Assembly: GCA_016617855.1 (NCBI GenBank)
Contig: JAECUM010003228.1
Coordinates: 1 to 64,000, forward strand
Direction of reading: 5' to 3'
DNA: 64,000 bases
Origin: Megalonaias nervosa
Lineage: Eukaryota > Mollusca > Bivalvia > Unionida > Unionidae
The notes under the pieces: model-generated
The model's database searches: none
Told to the model about the DNA's origin: nothing
The model's input: the letters and a program-made list of their open reading frames with translations, nothing else
Program-made: the position numbers and the translations under genes
Shown here: positions 1 through 12,119 of the stretch, piece by piece
Layout: every line of letters starts with the position of its first letter
Numbering within the stretch: position 1 is the first letter of the stretch

Positions 1-3000
1 AAATTCTAGTGTACTTTGATTGCATTCCTGGACGGACTGATGATGGGGGGGGGGGGTCAAAAGTGAGAATTCGCAAGACTGGTGCAGATTTGAAAAAAAT
101 CTGACTTTAGTCTTTACAGTTTCCGCTTCAGGTGATGTGTTGCCTCTAAAAAATTTTCATGGCTTGAGAAAGCTAAAAGAAATATTCATGTACCGAAAGA
201 ATGGATCATATGTGTGCAGGAGAAGGGTTGTGTTATGAGATGCTGCTGCAGTGGATTAATGGTTTTATCTCAAGTACACAGTTTTATATTTTTTAAAATA
301 AAATTTCAGTTGAAGTGCATTTTCCGACATGTAATTTTCAAATGATTTAAAAGGTGTCCTACAACTTATGACTCGAAAATAGGATGTGTCCCAGAACATA
401 GTGCACATAAAAAAAATTACATTTAAAATTAATTTATGGTGTCCCAACAAATACGGTGTCCCAACATATACAGTAAATATGGTATAATGTACATCCATGT
501 TGATTGATTAAATGTACATGTTAGTGTTAGCATATACTGAGATGAATACTGACAATATTCTGCATCAAGCATAAACTTCTATGTTCTTCCTCAATAAATG
601 GTATTTCATAAAAGTGCTTCATGTACTGCTTATTAATGTGTCATAGTTTCATACTATTCCAAGACCCACTTTGAAGAAATCATTGAAAGCAGTAATAAAT
701 AAACCTTGAAATGAGATTGCAAACACCATACCATTTATAAATACATACATGTGTAATCAAGAACACTGGAACATTATGACATGCCAAAATTCTTTACAAA
801 GTTAATTCCACAAGAATAAAGTGTCACTGTATATTTAATGAAAAAGATACTGTGCTACAAAAAAGTTCTTCTGTACCTTTAGCATTTTAAATTTTTAAAT
901 GTGTGGAATTGTGTACACTGTACTGACTACTGTGTTCTATCATTGGCTATTTTAGTACCAAAACTAGCACCCCTATATTGTGGAAATCAAGGCTATGACA
1001 TCATATCTATGACTATTTATGTTATGAACAAAGTGATTTCAGTGAAAATAACAAATGTTAAAGAAGTTCTACCAGGGATATGTGTTTAAAGCCATTAAAT
1101 ATATGATGCCACATATTCACAGTAATCAATGCAATTAGATATAGATCTTTTATGACCTTGGCAAACAGGTAGCTTTGCAATTCCAGGTGATATACAAGGC
1201 GTTATTGATATGACATGTTCAGCTTGTGCCTATACAAGTTAAATTGTGGGGGGGGGGAGCATGAAAAAGAAATTCCACTTTGATAAAGCTGAAACTAATC
1301 TGATGTACAAACCTGGACAGCAAGTACAACCATATCTGCCACAGATACCCATTTTCACAATGAAGTTTGCATAATAAGGTAGCATTATGGTTCAATCACA
1401 AAAGATGATGACATGATGGATATTCAGAAGGAATTAACTGCTACTGCAATATGGACAAAAGCAAAAATATTGTTCCCCATCCACACATACTAACTGGTCT
1501 CACCTTTTCTTTTTCTATGCCTTGTACATGTACATGTTTAGGCAGTTAACCTTTGATTATTATAGTGCTTTTATTTCAACTAGTCCAAAGTTTGTACATG
1601 TGACCTGATGCTTAGTTCTGGTTCCCACGATTCAGTACAAGTTGGGAAATTATGGACATAATTGGAAATTTCAATGTTGACCTAACTGCTAAACCCTGCA
1701 TAAATACGCATCTGGTCTGCTCTATGTCAACACAATATTTTATTTGTATTCATGTCAGTTTCTTAAAATCGATAATTGTGTCTAAATGTAACAAAATTAG
1801 TAACTAAACTGATAAACAATACTTGCTTGGCTTTCAGAAATAATTTTCCAGTACTTATTGTGTATACTGAAAGAATGTACTGTACCAAATATATTCTATC
1901 TGCATTAACTGAAAGTAACACAAGTTTATTTCCTACCGAAAATATTCATCATTAAACACATGATCCCTTTCACACGTCCAGTTGGTAACATCAGCCTCGT
2001 CAGATTACCAAACCAACAATCCTAAGTATACTTTTTAGCAGTTGATTATGGAATGCAACATCACCTGCTTCACAGAGACTGAATAGCTCTATGGTAAAAG
2101 TAAATATACATCTATTTCTTGAAAAAAAAGTGTTGCATGGACATGTATATTGGGTTCACAAGTACTAAACAGAAGCTGGACTAACAGGTATTTTAGATAG
2201 TGCTTTGTATATTTCACTGTGTGGGCACAATCTAAAAGTGACAGGGAAAAAAATCATTTAATAGAATGACAACGGCCAATACATATGCTTTATTTTTCCA
2301 TTTGTTTGTCTGAAAGGAGAATTCTCTACCTCATTAAAATTACTATAATTAAACTGCATATTTTGTGAACCACCTAAATAGTCTCAGGAGTCACTGGTTG
2401 GAAATTTAACCTTCATCTCTTGTAATTAATGTATGTGAATGCATTTTAGTATGAATATTTAATGGAAATGAGTACAACTCAAAAAAAAAGCATTCTGCAC
2501 TGTGTGCTGAGCTGAGCTCAGAGGAAAGTTCCATGCAATGCAGTGAAGTCCACTATCACATAATTATATTGCTGCAACTTTCTAATTGGGGCAACAAAGC
2601 TCAATATGTCCACTATAAGCCATGATGTGGACACTCCACACCAACCTGTACATATGGCCAGTAATGGAAACAGCGTGAAAGGATTTGCGTTCACCATAGG
2701 AATGTGGATGTTCCATAATCCATGATGTGTGTATTGTAGACAACCATCTGAATCCCAGAGTAACCATGTACAAACATGAAAATAGATTGTCTTGCCATGC
2801 CAACACATTAAATTTATAAACATGTTCTGCAGAATGCAATGTCCTGTTTATCACTTTCATTACCTTCAACAGGGCCTAAATTCATAATTTTATGATAGCT
2901 TAACATTAATGTTCATCAAAATTTTCTTTTCACAAGGCAAAAAATTGTGGATAGTGTCTCTGTAACACCTCTTTCATAAATAAGTGTTTAGTGTGAATTA

Positions 3001-3460
3001 TGTACAGCTTACAGCTAACAAGTTTCATGATGCAATGAAGTGGTAGTTTTTATCTGGAAGATTATCAAATCAATGGGCTACAGAATCAGCATATGTCACC
3101 TGCAAGTTATTCTTTACATTTTTGAGATTCTGTAAAAAAATAAAGGACAGTTAAGTGATCCTAGGTGATGGAGTCAACCAAATCTGAACCACTGATTCCA
3201 GTTTTCACGATCAGCAAGCAAGCTTTAAACAAACTAAATCTTGCAAAACCAAAGGCAATCATAATTTGGATTTATGTCAAGAAAGAAATGGAAGCCTTAT
3301 GAGAGGATGCATAAAAGGTACATGATACCACAAAATTAAAGATACCCCCTCCCCCCTCCAAACCATGACATAAAATTCCAAGTCCATTTCCCTTTGCTGA
3401 TCTCTTGTAATGTATACCTATAATTACTATATAGCACAATGAGTAAAAGCAATTACAATA
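1..3460. other. A+T-rich DNA with no recognised gene
   Basis: Short open frames occur on both strands, but none has family motifs, splice borders or codon structure I can support. The stretch has two G runs, near 45-55 and 1248-1257, and scattered poly(A) and poly(T) tracts. Nothing else is recognised. Confidence 0.5.
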
Positions 3461-4040
3461 TGTTATGTATATGTAATTTAATTACTTGTGTGTTAGTTTT
3501 AAATTCTCTTTTATTTTTATTTCATTACATGTTATTGTAATGATGACTTTATTCACTGGATTTGACATTTTTCCAGAAAATTCAGTTCAGTTCTGTTAAA
3601 CCTGATAAACATGCAGTAATTTGAAACTTTGTATCTTTTGGTGACCTAGATTTTGGAGCCAGTTTCAGCTCTATTGTATACAACATTTTAAAAAAATTTT
3701 TATTATTGAATCTTATAGTAAGATTCGTTCAGTACAATCAAATCCATACATGGCCTACGTGATAATTGACATATGATGTTTCTATGTCTCTTGAAAGGAA
3801 GTGATCACGTGACCCTAACAGGTGGTTCGTTCTGCGTTGTAGTTAGGTTTAAAACTGACATATCATAGTGATTTAGAGTCATTCTTAATTCATACATTCG
3901 GGCTCAAAGGATTTATTTTGTTCTTGCCAGTTTGAATTGATTTTTTTAAAATATAAAATAATTTATTCACCCTGGAAAATACTTGTGCTCATCAGAATTC
4001 TTGGACAAAGACATTTACTGAAAATTATTTGGAATTCTAA
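3461..4040 (+). mobile_element. Family A solo-LTR-like repeat, copy 1 (3'-truncated)
   Basis: It starts TGTTATGTATATGTAATTTAA, as in the other copies, and shares the later phrase ATTCTTGGACAAAGACA with the copies at 38.8 and 59.8 kb. Similarity fades near 4040, so the 3' third is missing. See the complete copies for termini and target duplications. Confidence 0.55.
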
Positions 4041-4194
4041 ATATAATTTATGCTAATATGACCCCTATCTGAAGCAATATAAATAAATAAATCTAGGTGT
4101 CTAACAACACCAGCAAAATAAGTCTACTAATGAGGGTTTAATTAAAATATTTTTATCTTTTATTTAATCTAGCAAACAGCACATATATGTGTAA

Positions 4195-4445
4195 AATGAG
4201 TACCGAAATGCAAACTGCAGAAGCCCTGATCCATTTTCACATAATGCATCAACAAACTGCAGGGGCCCTGATCCATTGTTGCATAATGTACCAGAGCAAA
4301 CTGCATGAGATGGCCCAGATCCATTGTTGTATAATGTACCCTGATCCAACTTTAAATAATGTACCAGCAAACCACACTTGCCCCAATTTGTTGTTGAATA
4401 ATGCACTGGGTCTTTGCAGTTTGGTTTTAAGAGTCTTACTCTGAT
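4195..4445. mobile_element. MITE-like repeat D, copy 1, with internal 42-44 bp tandem units
   Basis: The left side reads CAAACTGCAGAAGCCC, and the complement of the right side reads CAAACTGCAAAGACCC, forming imperfect inverted termini. Between them, units starting CAAACTGCA at 4211, 4253 and 4297 repeat, each containing GATCCATT and ATAATG. The repeat resembles the elements at 6530-6720 and 36447-36636. It explains the overlapping open frames on both strands here, which I do not consider genes. Confidence 0.5.
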
Positions 4446-4641
4446 ACATACATTGTAACATTTTACAACTGCAAGAAAAAATTTCAATTCTAAATGTTAA
4501 TAAATAATAAAAGATAGATTGGACACACAAACACATATACCACAAATCATATGCTGTTGACCAAATCACTGACTTGCATATTAAATTTTACAAATATCTG
4601 TCCAGGAAGAAAAAAAAGGGTGATCCCACTGACCAACCAAA

Positions 4642-4747
4642 TCAAAGGTCAAGGTTGATAAGAAATTGCAAAATTGTTAATTTTACATATCTAATAAGAT
4701 ATGTAAAATTAACAATTTTGCGACTTCACATCAACCTTGACCTTTGA
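4642..4747. repeat. Long hairpin, 51-bp arms, 4-nt loop
   Basis: Bases 4642-4692 are nearly the exact reverse complement of 4697-4747, with about four mismatches clustered mid-arm and a four-base loop. The inner 26 bp of the stem pair perfectly. It contains no recognised gene. Confidence 0.85.
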
Positions 4748-6529
4748 CCTACTAATCACAGATTTAATAAGGGTCACCTTTCCTCAATGAAGTTTATCAA
4801 AACTGGGTGCAGGGAACTTGAGGTAAGCAGATCTTAGACCATGCAGCCTGATATAATTGTGGCATTTAAGAAATAATTACCACAGCTAATCAAGATAAGC
4901 TGCAGAAATCGGCTTGTTTACAGTTAGAGAGAGAGAGAGACATCACTTTACATTTACAATATCTTCCAGCATCTTCAACTGGTGGAATACAAATTAATGT
5001 ACACCTACTGGTTGCAATATTTTTATTCCATTTTTGTTTCTGTACATGACAATGTGCAAGCATTACGAGATCGTTTTCGGTAATCTATATAACAACAGCA
5101 AAAGGTACAAAAGTATCCAACATAACTTTGACATTATTAATAGCAATTTGCCACACAAATATACTTGGCATTTTGTAAAGTTCCTCTTTTAAACATACCC
5201 ACTGATTTAATATATAATAACTGCAATGATCACATTTGTAATTTGTTCATAGGTGATTATGTTTCAAGAAAAAAAAGATGTGGTTATTCACACAAGTACA
5301 CCTTTGCAAAAGTGACCCCAAAATTTAACCTTGCAACAGAATACATACATTTTCTGGGAATACATATATTTATTAGGGCTGTATGACTGTCACATCTGGG
5401 TTATTCCATTTAAATTTAAACAGGTGCACTTGTGTTTTTGTGGGGTGGGTGCTGAACATTTTTTCAGTTTTTCTTTCTGTACAAGTTTGATGTTTTACAT
5501 ACATGATACACTAAAAACAACCAAGAAGGTCAAGGTCTACATGACAAGCTCACAAAGCATAATTGTAAAACATGTTACCCTGACTCCAAGGTCAAAAGGT
5601 TGTGCCAGTATGTTGAATTGTTTTAGCTTCATAATTATTCATCTGAAGAAATATAATCCATCATGGGATTTAAAAATACAAGCAAACAAAATGTACTCAA
5701 AGCTCAATGCCAATTTTCTATGATGGTGACATTTACCCCCCTAGGTAATAGGGATGAGTACACATGTCATACAATGAATTGCCTTAGCCTCAAAATGAAA
5801 CATCCCAAGAATAAAGAAAATCCATCAAGGGGTTAAGGAAATGTAAGCTACTGATACAACTCAACCAGAACCTTATGACTTCGATCCTGTTGTCGAGGTA
5901 AAAGGGGCCAGTGAGCATGTTGTAGAATGAATTTTATTTAGCTTTATAATGAGTGATGCCAAATACAATTAGAATCTATTAAAGGGGTTTAGGAATTGTA
6001 CACAAATGGTTAACTTTAATCAAAACCTTAACAACACTATTAATGTGACTGCTCCCAGAAAAGTGACTATCTCACTTCCCACTAATGTGTGCTAAAAAAA
6101 AAAAAAAAGAATCCCCACCCACATTGTATAGATAAATGCAATATTTATACACCAAGCAAAATGCATATACATTATGATATATCTGCAAAGTAAACAATGC
6201 CTTATTAAATACCTAATCACTGAGGAAAACAATTATTTTGGCCAAGTTGATTAAAACCTAAAATTTTCTATGAATTAATGTTTAAAATAATTCAAAGTTT
6301 TTTTAATCTGTTTATACCTCTGCTTTCTAAAGGGAAATCATTACAAAAAAATTACAAAATTCACTGTATTTTCTATTTTCTGATTCTGAAGAGCAATTTC
6401 TTCAGATGAGAAATTTATCATGGAAATCGAGATTGGAATCAATTAAATTTATCATAATCACCAATGAAGCCAGGACTCTGAATTACGAGAAAACATTGTG
6501 AAGTATACCAACAAAATGCATTGCTCATG
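4748..6529. other. No gene recognised
   Basis: A+T-rich, with a short GA run near 4926-4940. Frames on the plus strand around 5165-5723 show no family motifs. Confidence 0.45.
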
Positions 6530-6720
6530 TATGATTCAGGTCCAACTTCAAACAGTGTATATGCACAGTTGCTATCACAAATTGCTCTGGCAGATCATTG
6601 TCTATACTGTTCCATCTACTGCAAGCATGAACACTAATCTGCCAAAACATTATGCAGTGGCATATCTGGGTCTACACTGTTTGGAGCTGGATGCAAGTGA
6701 AACACAACTGTATACAAGAT
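6530..6720. mobile_element. MITE-like repeat D, copy 2
   Basis: The left side has GTCCAACTTCAAACAGTGTA, and the complement of the right side has ATCCAGCTCCAAACAGTGTA. This is a terminal inverted repeat of about 20 bp with a few mismatches, enclosing about 150 bp with internal GGCAGAT and CATTATGCA motifs shared with copy 3. Confidence 0.5.
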
Positions 6721-7893
6721 ATAGTCCATTGATTCCTATGAAAACCCTGTTTCATCAAAATATATTTGTTTTGCAAACAATCAAAAGTCTCATAGTTACT
6801 GCTACTGCCATGTGCAACTGGCAATGAAATAATGGATCCTTTCAGAAAGTTTATTCTTTGTGATCTATCTTTATATGAGCATAGATTAAATAAGTTTTCA
6901 AAGTAATGTTTATTTGTTAATCTAAAAATCAGTGGAAAATTCACTGCTATGTTGACCTATGTTGACATTTGTCCACCTTGCTGAATATTCACTTGAGTAG
7001 ACAGTCTATTCAGCAGTGACAAATTGCCTTCTGCACAAACAGTGCCTAATGCCTTCCTTACTGAACCAGTCCGGCTCAGGAGTAGGATGGTATGTCCTTG
7101 ATGCATGTCAATTCCTGGCCAAGAACATCAAATTTTCTTAAATGTATATACCTGTATGAGGTCCAACTTGGCTGTGTTACAACGTGGACTAATACCATGT
7201 TTGCAAGGAGCACATTTTAACAACTTAAACAAGAGTTACCCAAAAGGGGCTGAAGCTCTACTGGGTGACTGGGTGAAACCAATTTCTAGGTAAATAAGAC
7301 AAGACCATTTTTTCATTTCAACTGCTGAGTACTGAAACAATGTATGGTATACTTCACTGATAACAAGATGCTGAACCCTTTGTAAATATGGCCATCCACT
7401 ACGGGGATTGGTAAAAGTAAGATTTTCGAGACATCCATGACATTAACATTAGTAACAATAACAATATCCATTTTAAAAGTATATTTCAACATGACATTTT
7501 GGTCTGGATGAATGACAAAAGGGAAGCATATCAAAGTAATCAGCATGATATTGATGGAGAGGACAGTTTTAGCTGTGGCAATCATAATAATCCATCAGGA
7601 TTTATTGATCTACCTTGACTTAACCCTTTGAAAAGAGGTGCAATTGAAACACTAAACTACCACAAACTGTCCAGAATGGATGTCAAAGATGCCACTGGTA
7701 GGTTTTAATTGTGATTGATGCCGTTTCTCGTCAAAAAGCCATAGGAAGTTAGCTACTTTGGTATGGATGCCTGCAGTGTTAAGTGTTCTTGTGTGTACCA
7801 CTGTAATAATATATTCCATTGCCTTTGTATGCCTCTGAGATGGAAGTCCATCTTGCTTAAGTGATTTCTTCATTGTAGAGAGAACTGTTGATT
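6721..7893. other. No gene recognised
   Basis: No coding motifs, splice-bordered exon or repeated unit was recognised. Open frames are short and of ordinary intergenic composition. Confidence 0.45.
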
Positions 7894-7895
7894 CC

Positions 7896-8790
7896 TATAT
7901 TATGATTCTTTGGTCTTAAACTAAGTAATAGAAAAGAACAAAATCCAACAAGGTTTGTAAAATATGACAAATATTATATTTCCCTAAAATACAAAGTGAA
8001 AATGTTAAAAGAACTTTTGGTATTGCAAATTAAATCCCAAATAGTCCTGGAATTTCAAACACAAGTACTAATGAATAAAGTTCTGAATAAACTTTAGTGG
8101 TGTTTCAAATAAAATCCAAAGTGAAGGTGTTGACATGCCTCTAGTGGCTTGTAGTCTTAAATGTACTAATGTACTAACGGCCTGAAGCATAATGATGTGC
8201 CAACAGTCTTTTGATGAATCACCATAATATAATTCAAGAAATCCTTGTCTGAATTCACTAAAATTCCAAATTAATGTTTCTGTCCAAGAATATTATTACA
8301 GATGAGTACTTTGTATTTCCAGTGAATAAAAATAATTTGAATAAATTCCAGTCCAAATGAAATACTGAACACAACAAATGATTCTGCATCAAGATCTTAC
8401 AGCATTAATAATTCATTTTTCCAGTAAACAATATATAAAAAATCTAAGACAAAAAAGAATAACCTGGATAAGGGCCATACGTTTATTTCTAGAACAATCT
8501 AAATTATAATTAGGTCTGTTGCTAAAAATATCCTAAAGAACATGATAAACATAATGTCCTTCACTTGGACTATGATAATATTCTTAATATTTAACCTACA
8601 TTCACATAGAAATATAAACTTTGTATTAGTTGGTTACAGAATTAAAAAAATGATTTCGGTCAAGTGGACAAGGAGCTTGATTTTGGACAAGCTACAAGCT
8701 ACAAGATACAATTTTACATAACCCACAGCATATAATGAATAAAAAGCAAATTCTGCAAATTAATGTGTTATGTATTAATATACCTGAGAG
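7896..8790 (-). mobile_element. Family A solo-LTR-like repeat, copy 2
   Basis: Reversed copy of the family A unit. Near its left edge are GGTCTTAAACTAAGTAATAG and TATTTCCCTAAAATACAAAGTG, complements of the AATAAATT / TTTGTATTCTAGGG block near the 3' end of plus copies. The far end is diverged: the expected ATACATAACA is replaced by a rearranged sequence around 8757-8785, so the right border is approximate. Confidence 0.65.
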
Positions 8791-8819
8791 AGTATTTTAA
8801 CAAGATCCAGACATGCAGG

Positions 8820-10740
8820 TTCAGCAATTCGGGATTGGGATGAAACACGTGTCATCATGATTGCTTCAGCAGATGAGATAATACCTCAAACTCCTGTCAA
8901 TTCTTTTGCGAGATTGATCTCGTCATTGATTCTAAATTTCCCATTTTAGTGGAACAATCAGGTTGAGGTGACACTCTGATTCTCTTGCTTTCTATATCAC
9001 CTTCAGAACCCTAGGTGTTGGAGGGTAAACATATATATTAGGCTGTTCCAATCTATAGAAAGAGCATTGACTGTCCAGGCCTTTGAATCCAGGACTGGTG
9101 AGACAAAGGTTGGGAATCTGTCATTCCACTTTGACACAAATAGGTCCACCCATGGTTGATACCATTGGGCACAATTAGTGAGTGAAAACCGAGGGATGAA
9201 GAGACCATTCCATCTGCATTAGTTGGTTCTTGTGGGATGAGTCCAGTAATACATTCAGCTGTCCTAGGATAAATCAAATGTGGACATGGATTTGTCAATG
9301 AAGACACAACTTTAGAAAATGCCCCCCAAAAAGTACAAAGTTCTGGAGATTTGGTTCCACCTTGCCATTCGAGACAAGTCACTATAGTGGAGATGTCAGA
9401 CAGAATGAGAACTTCATTCCCATGTAGGTTCTCCAGTCATAATGAAAAACTTTCAGAATGGTTTCAGTCTTGAGAATTTTGATATGTAGATGGCAATCCT
9501 GAAGGGGCCAAACTCCACTGACAACCCATACTGATGGAAGGAGACTCTCCACCCACCAGCCCTCTGTGTTCACATCCATAAAGATTTTGATTGCAGAAGG
9601 TTGTACTAGCTGAGGTTTCCCCAGCTTCAAGATGGAACCTCATATTGTGCAGACTGTGAAAATGGTCTAATGGTCAAAAGCTTGCCTTCCATTTGGACCA
9701 CACTAATTGTAATGGCAGCCCAAGAAGGCAATCTAGGACTAAGATGTCCGCTGCCACATTAAACAAAAACAGCAGGCAAAGGAATTTTCTGGCAGGTGGA
9801 TTCTTCTGTATAAGCAAGGAAGCTGCCATTGAACTGTCACAGTTCTTGTTCCAGAGGGAGACATACTCTATTTACTAGTGTTCAGCTCTGGACCTAGATG
9901 ACCCAAGTCTTGAACTGATACAAGGTCCGAGATGTCATTGTTGACAAGGAGACTGAGAAAGAGAATGAGAATGAGATTAACAAGGAATATCATGTCTTGG
10001 CCCAATATATAAATTGCCTGCTGTTCTGTATAATGTAGTCTTAAAGTAAAATCACAGGAACTTCCTGGAAGCCATGTTAGTGGGGATATTAAGTCTTACA
10101 AGTCCATACTGATTGTATAGTCTCTCTACTGGATGGCATTTAGAATCTGCTGTTGCATTCCATCATGAAGCAACGAGTGCAAGATGAGTTCACTGATTAA
10201 TTTAAGGTCAATGCCAGAGTGAAGAGCGTCACATTTGATGCTGAGGGAACCCTGGGGAAAGGAAGAGGTGTGCTAAATGTGATATGGAGTCCCCCTGAAA
10301 ACAACTGTCTGGTCCATATGTCATCATGACAAATCTTCCCCATTCCATGATGAGGGCAGAGTGAAGAGAGGTCATTTGAAATTGGGACTGTCTTGTGGAG
10401 AAAAACGCCAGGGAAAACAATCACCCTCTCTTTGCCTCTTGCACACTTTAGTTCAGGAGAACTGTGGTTTTTGACAGTTTGTAAATCTGGTAGGTCTGCT
10501 TCCCACTGGCCTGTGTTCTAGGGACAACCATGCGATCTCTGATGATGATCTTACAAATCCCTCCACTGTGCTGTGACTGTAAGGAAAAGAAAGAAGGTAT
10601 CCTTGGTGGCTTGTTCGCAGATGCCATCAACCTGATCATTAAAGAAGAGATCAGATGATTAAGGTTGTGAGCACTGCATCTTGTTCCACCAGTTTTAAGT
10701 TCATAGTTGCTGTTGAGGCCTTGACCAGAATATGATGGGC
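8820..10740 (-). mobile_element. Decayed DIRS-like (tyrosine recombinase class) retroelement segment
   Basis: This block is less A+T-rich than its surroundings. Minus-strand frames at 9040-9640 carry traces of the RNase H domain typical of DIRS elements. First comes an HIKIL-type stretch after GVWPLQD (family form: asgvW...HINvLELkA). Then EWSLHPSVF follows, and, after a frameshift, DLFVSKWNDRFPTFVSP with DSKAWTVNALS (family form: DLFATrxNhklPxFVSPxPDPxAWaxDALS). No intact reverse transcriptase or recombinase was recognised; 9640-10740 probably holds the rest of the element, too decayed to assign. Compare the better-preserved element at 28.7-31.85 kb. Confidence 0.6.
9040..9640 (-). pseudogene. 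DIRS-type RNase H fragment
   Basis: Two minus-strand frames with at least one frameshift and one stop between them carry the motif order expected for the DIRS RNase H domain: the GVW..HI.IL start, EWSLHP, a DLF..KWN..FPTFVSP block, then AWTVNALS. In intact elements this domain degrades the RNA of the RNA:DNA hybrid during reverse transcription. Here it is nonfunctional. The same motifs recur at 30182-30700. Confidence 0.6.
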
Positions 10741-11692
10741 TGCTACATTTTAGAAGCAGGCCATTCTATAAACCACATATGTCTGGTGTAATTAGGAGTC
10801 GAAGAAGATAAACTGTGTTTCACCTGTTGAAAGATCGCCATAGATACTATGTCCAACACCGAGTCCACAGCCATGTTATGCATCAATTGCTGGGTATCCA
10901 AATGTAAAACTGGTGTGTGGGGCTTGCAGAATAACCGACTACAGTTGGAGGGAAGCAGAACTGCCAAACCTAACAAAATGTTCTCAGTAAGGTAGTCAAT
11001 TTTATTCCACAAGTTAGACCAGTTTTCAATAAGGTGTAACAAAATATCATGTATGTTATTGTCAAGCTGGAAAAAACATCTAAAAGTTCAGAAGTGTGCT
11101 TCAAGACAGATGCTGTGATGGTAAAGATTGTCTTCAATTAAAAAGTTTGTAAAGTGTACTTGGACCTTAATTACCTCCAGTACAGTTTCACAAACTGCAA
11201 TTCCAAACCCTATGGAGCTCAATTTCTTCTTGCTATCTCTCAACTTGTTGTAATCCTCACAAAAGCTTTAAATTTCATGTGGCGATAGCAATCATCCTTC
11301 CCACAACGAGACATACTCAAATCAACACATAATGTCCAATAAACTTAATTGTTGTCCTTTCTGCTATTTTCCATAGGAATCTGAATATTCCTTTTTATTT
11401 TCCTGTACTATTAAACTTTAAAGAGGCTTACTGCCCCTTTCATCCTGCAAATGTATCGCTTGCTGGATGCCAGTTATAGAAAATTCTAATATGCAACAGC
11501 TTGATCATGCAGACAGTTTGCATCACAAAATATGCACAGTTTAAAGTGTCTGAGGTTCTCCTGTAAAGTTAGTCTGGTTACCAAATCCACTGAATCTAAT
11601 TTGAAATCCAGAGAAAAGCCAGTATCTGGATTTTACCACAAAATAAATAATATTTCTGTAATTTGTGCTTTTATTCCAGAAGTCTATAATTT

Positions 11693-11693
<1 letters not shown>

Positions 11694-11730
<37 letters not shown>

Positions 11731-11731
11731 G
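11694..11731. repeat. (GT)n microsatellite, SINE tail
   Basis: A GT run with one GC interruption, at the 3' tail of SINE-1 copy 1. Confidence 0.95.
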
Positions 11732-12042
11732 TGATTTCGATTTTTAACACAGCTTTAACAATTTTTTAGTCATATCACTACGATGTCTGCAGTGTGACAG
11801 TTTATAGTGATATCTAGCACTGGGGCATCATGCCGCAGACATGTGGCATGATGTCCCACCCAGTCACATTATCCTGACACCAGGCCGACCAGTCCTAACA
11901 CTAACCTCTTAATGCTGAGCACCAAGCAAGGCAGCTGTTAGTACCATTTTTTAAAGTCTTTGGTATGACCCGGCTGGGGTTCGAACCCGCGACCTCCCAC
12001 ATCCAAGGCGGATGCTCTAACCACTAGGCCACCGGAGCGGTA
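11696..12042 (-). mobile_element. tRNA-derived SINE-1, copy 1
   Basis: On the minus strand the head reads GTGGCCTAGTGGTTAGAGCA (box A type), followed by GGTTCGAACCC (box B type). A shared body (GGCATGATGCCCCAGTGCTAG, CTGCAGACATC) and an (AC)n tail follow. It is flanked by TATAATTTAAG at 11685-11695 and TATAACTTAAG at 12043-12053, an 11-bp target duplication with one change. The insertion splits repeat B. Confidence 0.93.
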
Positions 12043-12119
12043 TATAACTTAAGGGTCATTTCCGTAAGATCTATACAACATTTTAAGTGTTGGCAGGTCT
12101 GGGGAAGGTGCCTGTGAGA

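Larger units (their letters stand above)
10945..12108. repeat. Repeat B, copy 1 (interrupted by a SINE)
   Basis: Two segments, 10945-11695 and 12054-12108, align in order with 34598-35392. Shared phrases include CTCAGTAAGG, CAAACCCTATG, TTGCTATCTCTCAACTTG, ACGAGACATACTCAAAT and GTTTAAAGTGTCTG. The missing middle is SINE-1 copy 1. No coding frame is conserved between the copies and no termini were recognised, so the class of repeat B is unknown. Confidence 0.8.

Noticed and set aside
2518..2869. Two overlapping minus-strand ORFs with Trp/His-rich sequence
   Set aside because: Different frames of the same stretch, no recognised motif, no splice borders, and not repeated elsewhere in the window.
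11950..12042. tRNA-like boxes A and B at several sites (also 16996, 22780, 42280, 47860, 23840, 54240)
   Set aside because: They are heads of SINEs with shared bodies, tails and target duplications, and do not form full cloverleaves with an acceptor stem, so they are not tRNA genes.
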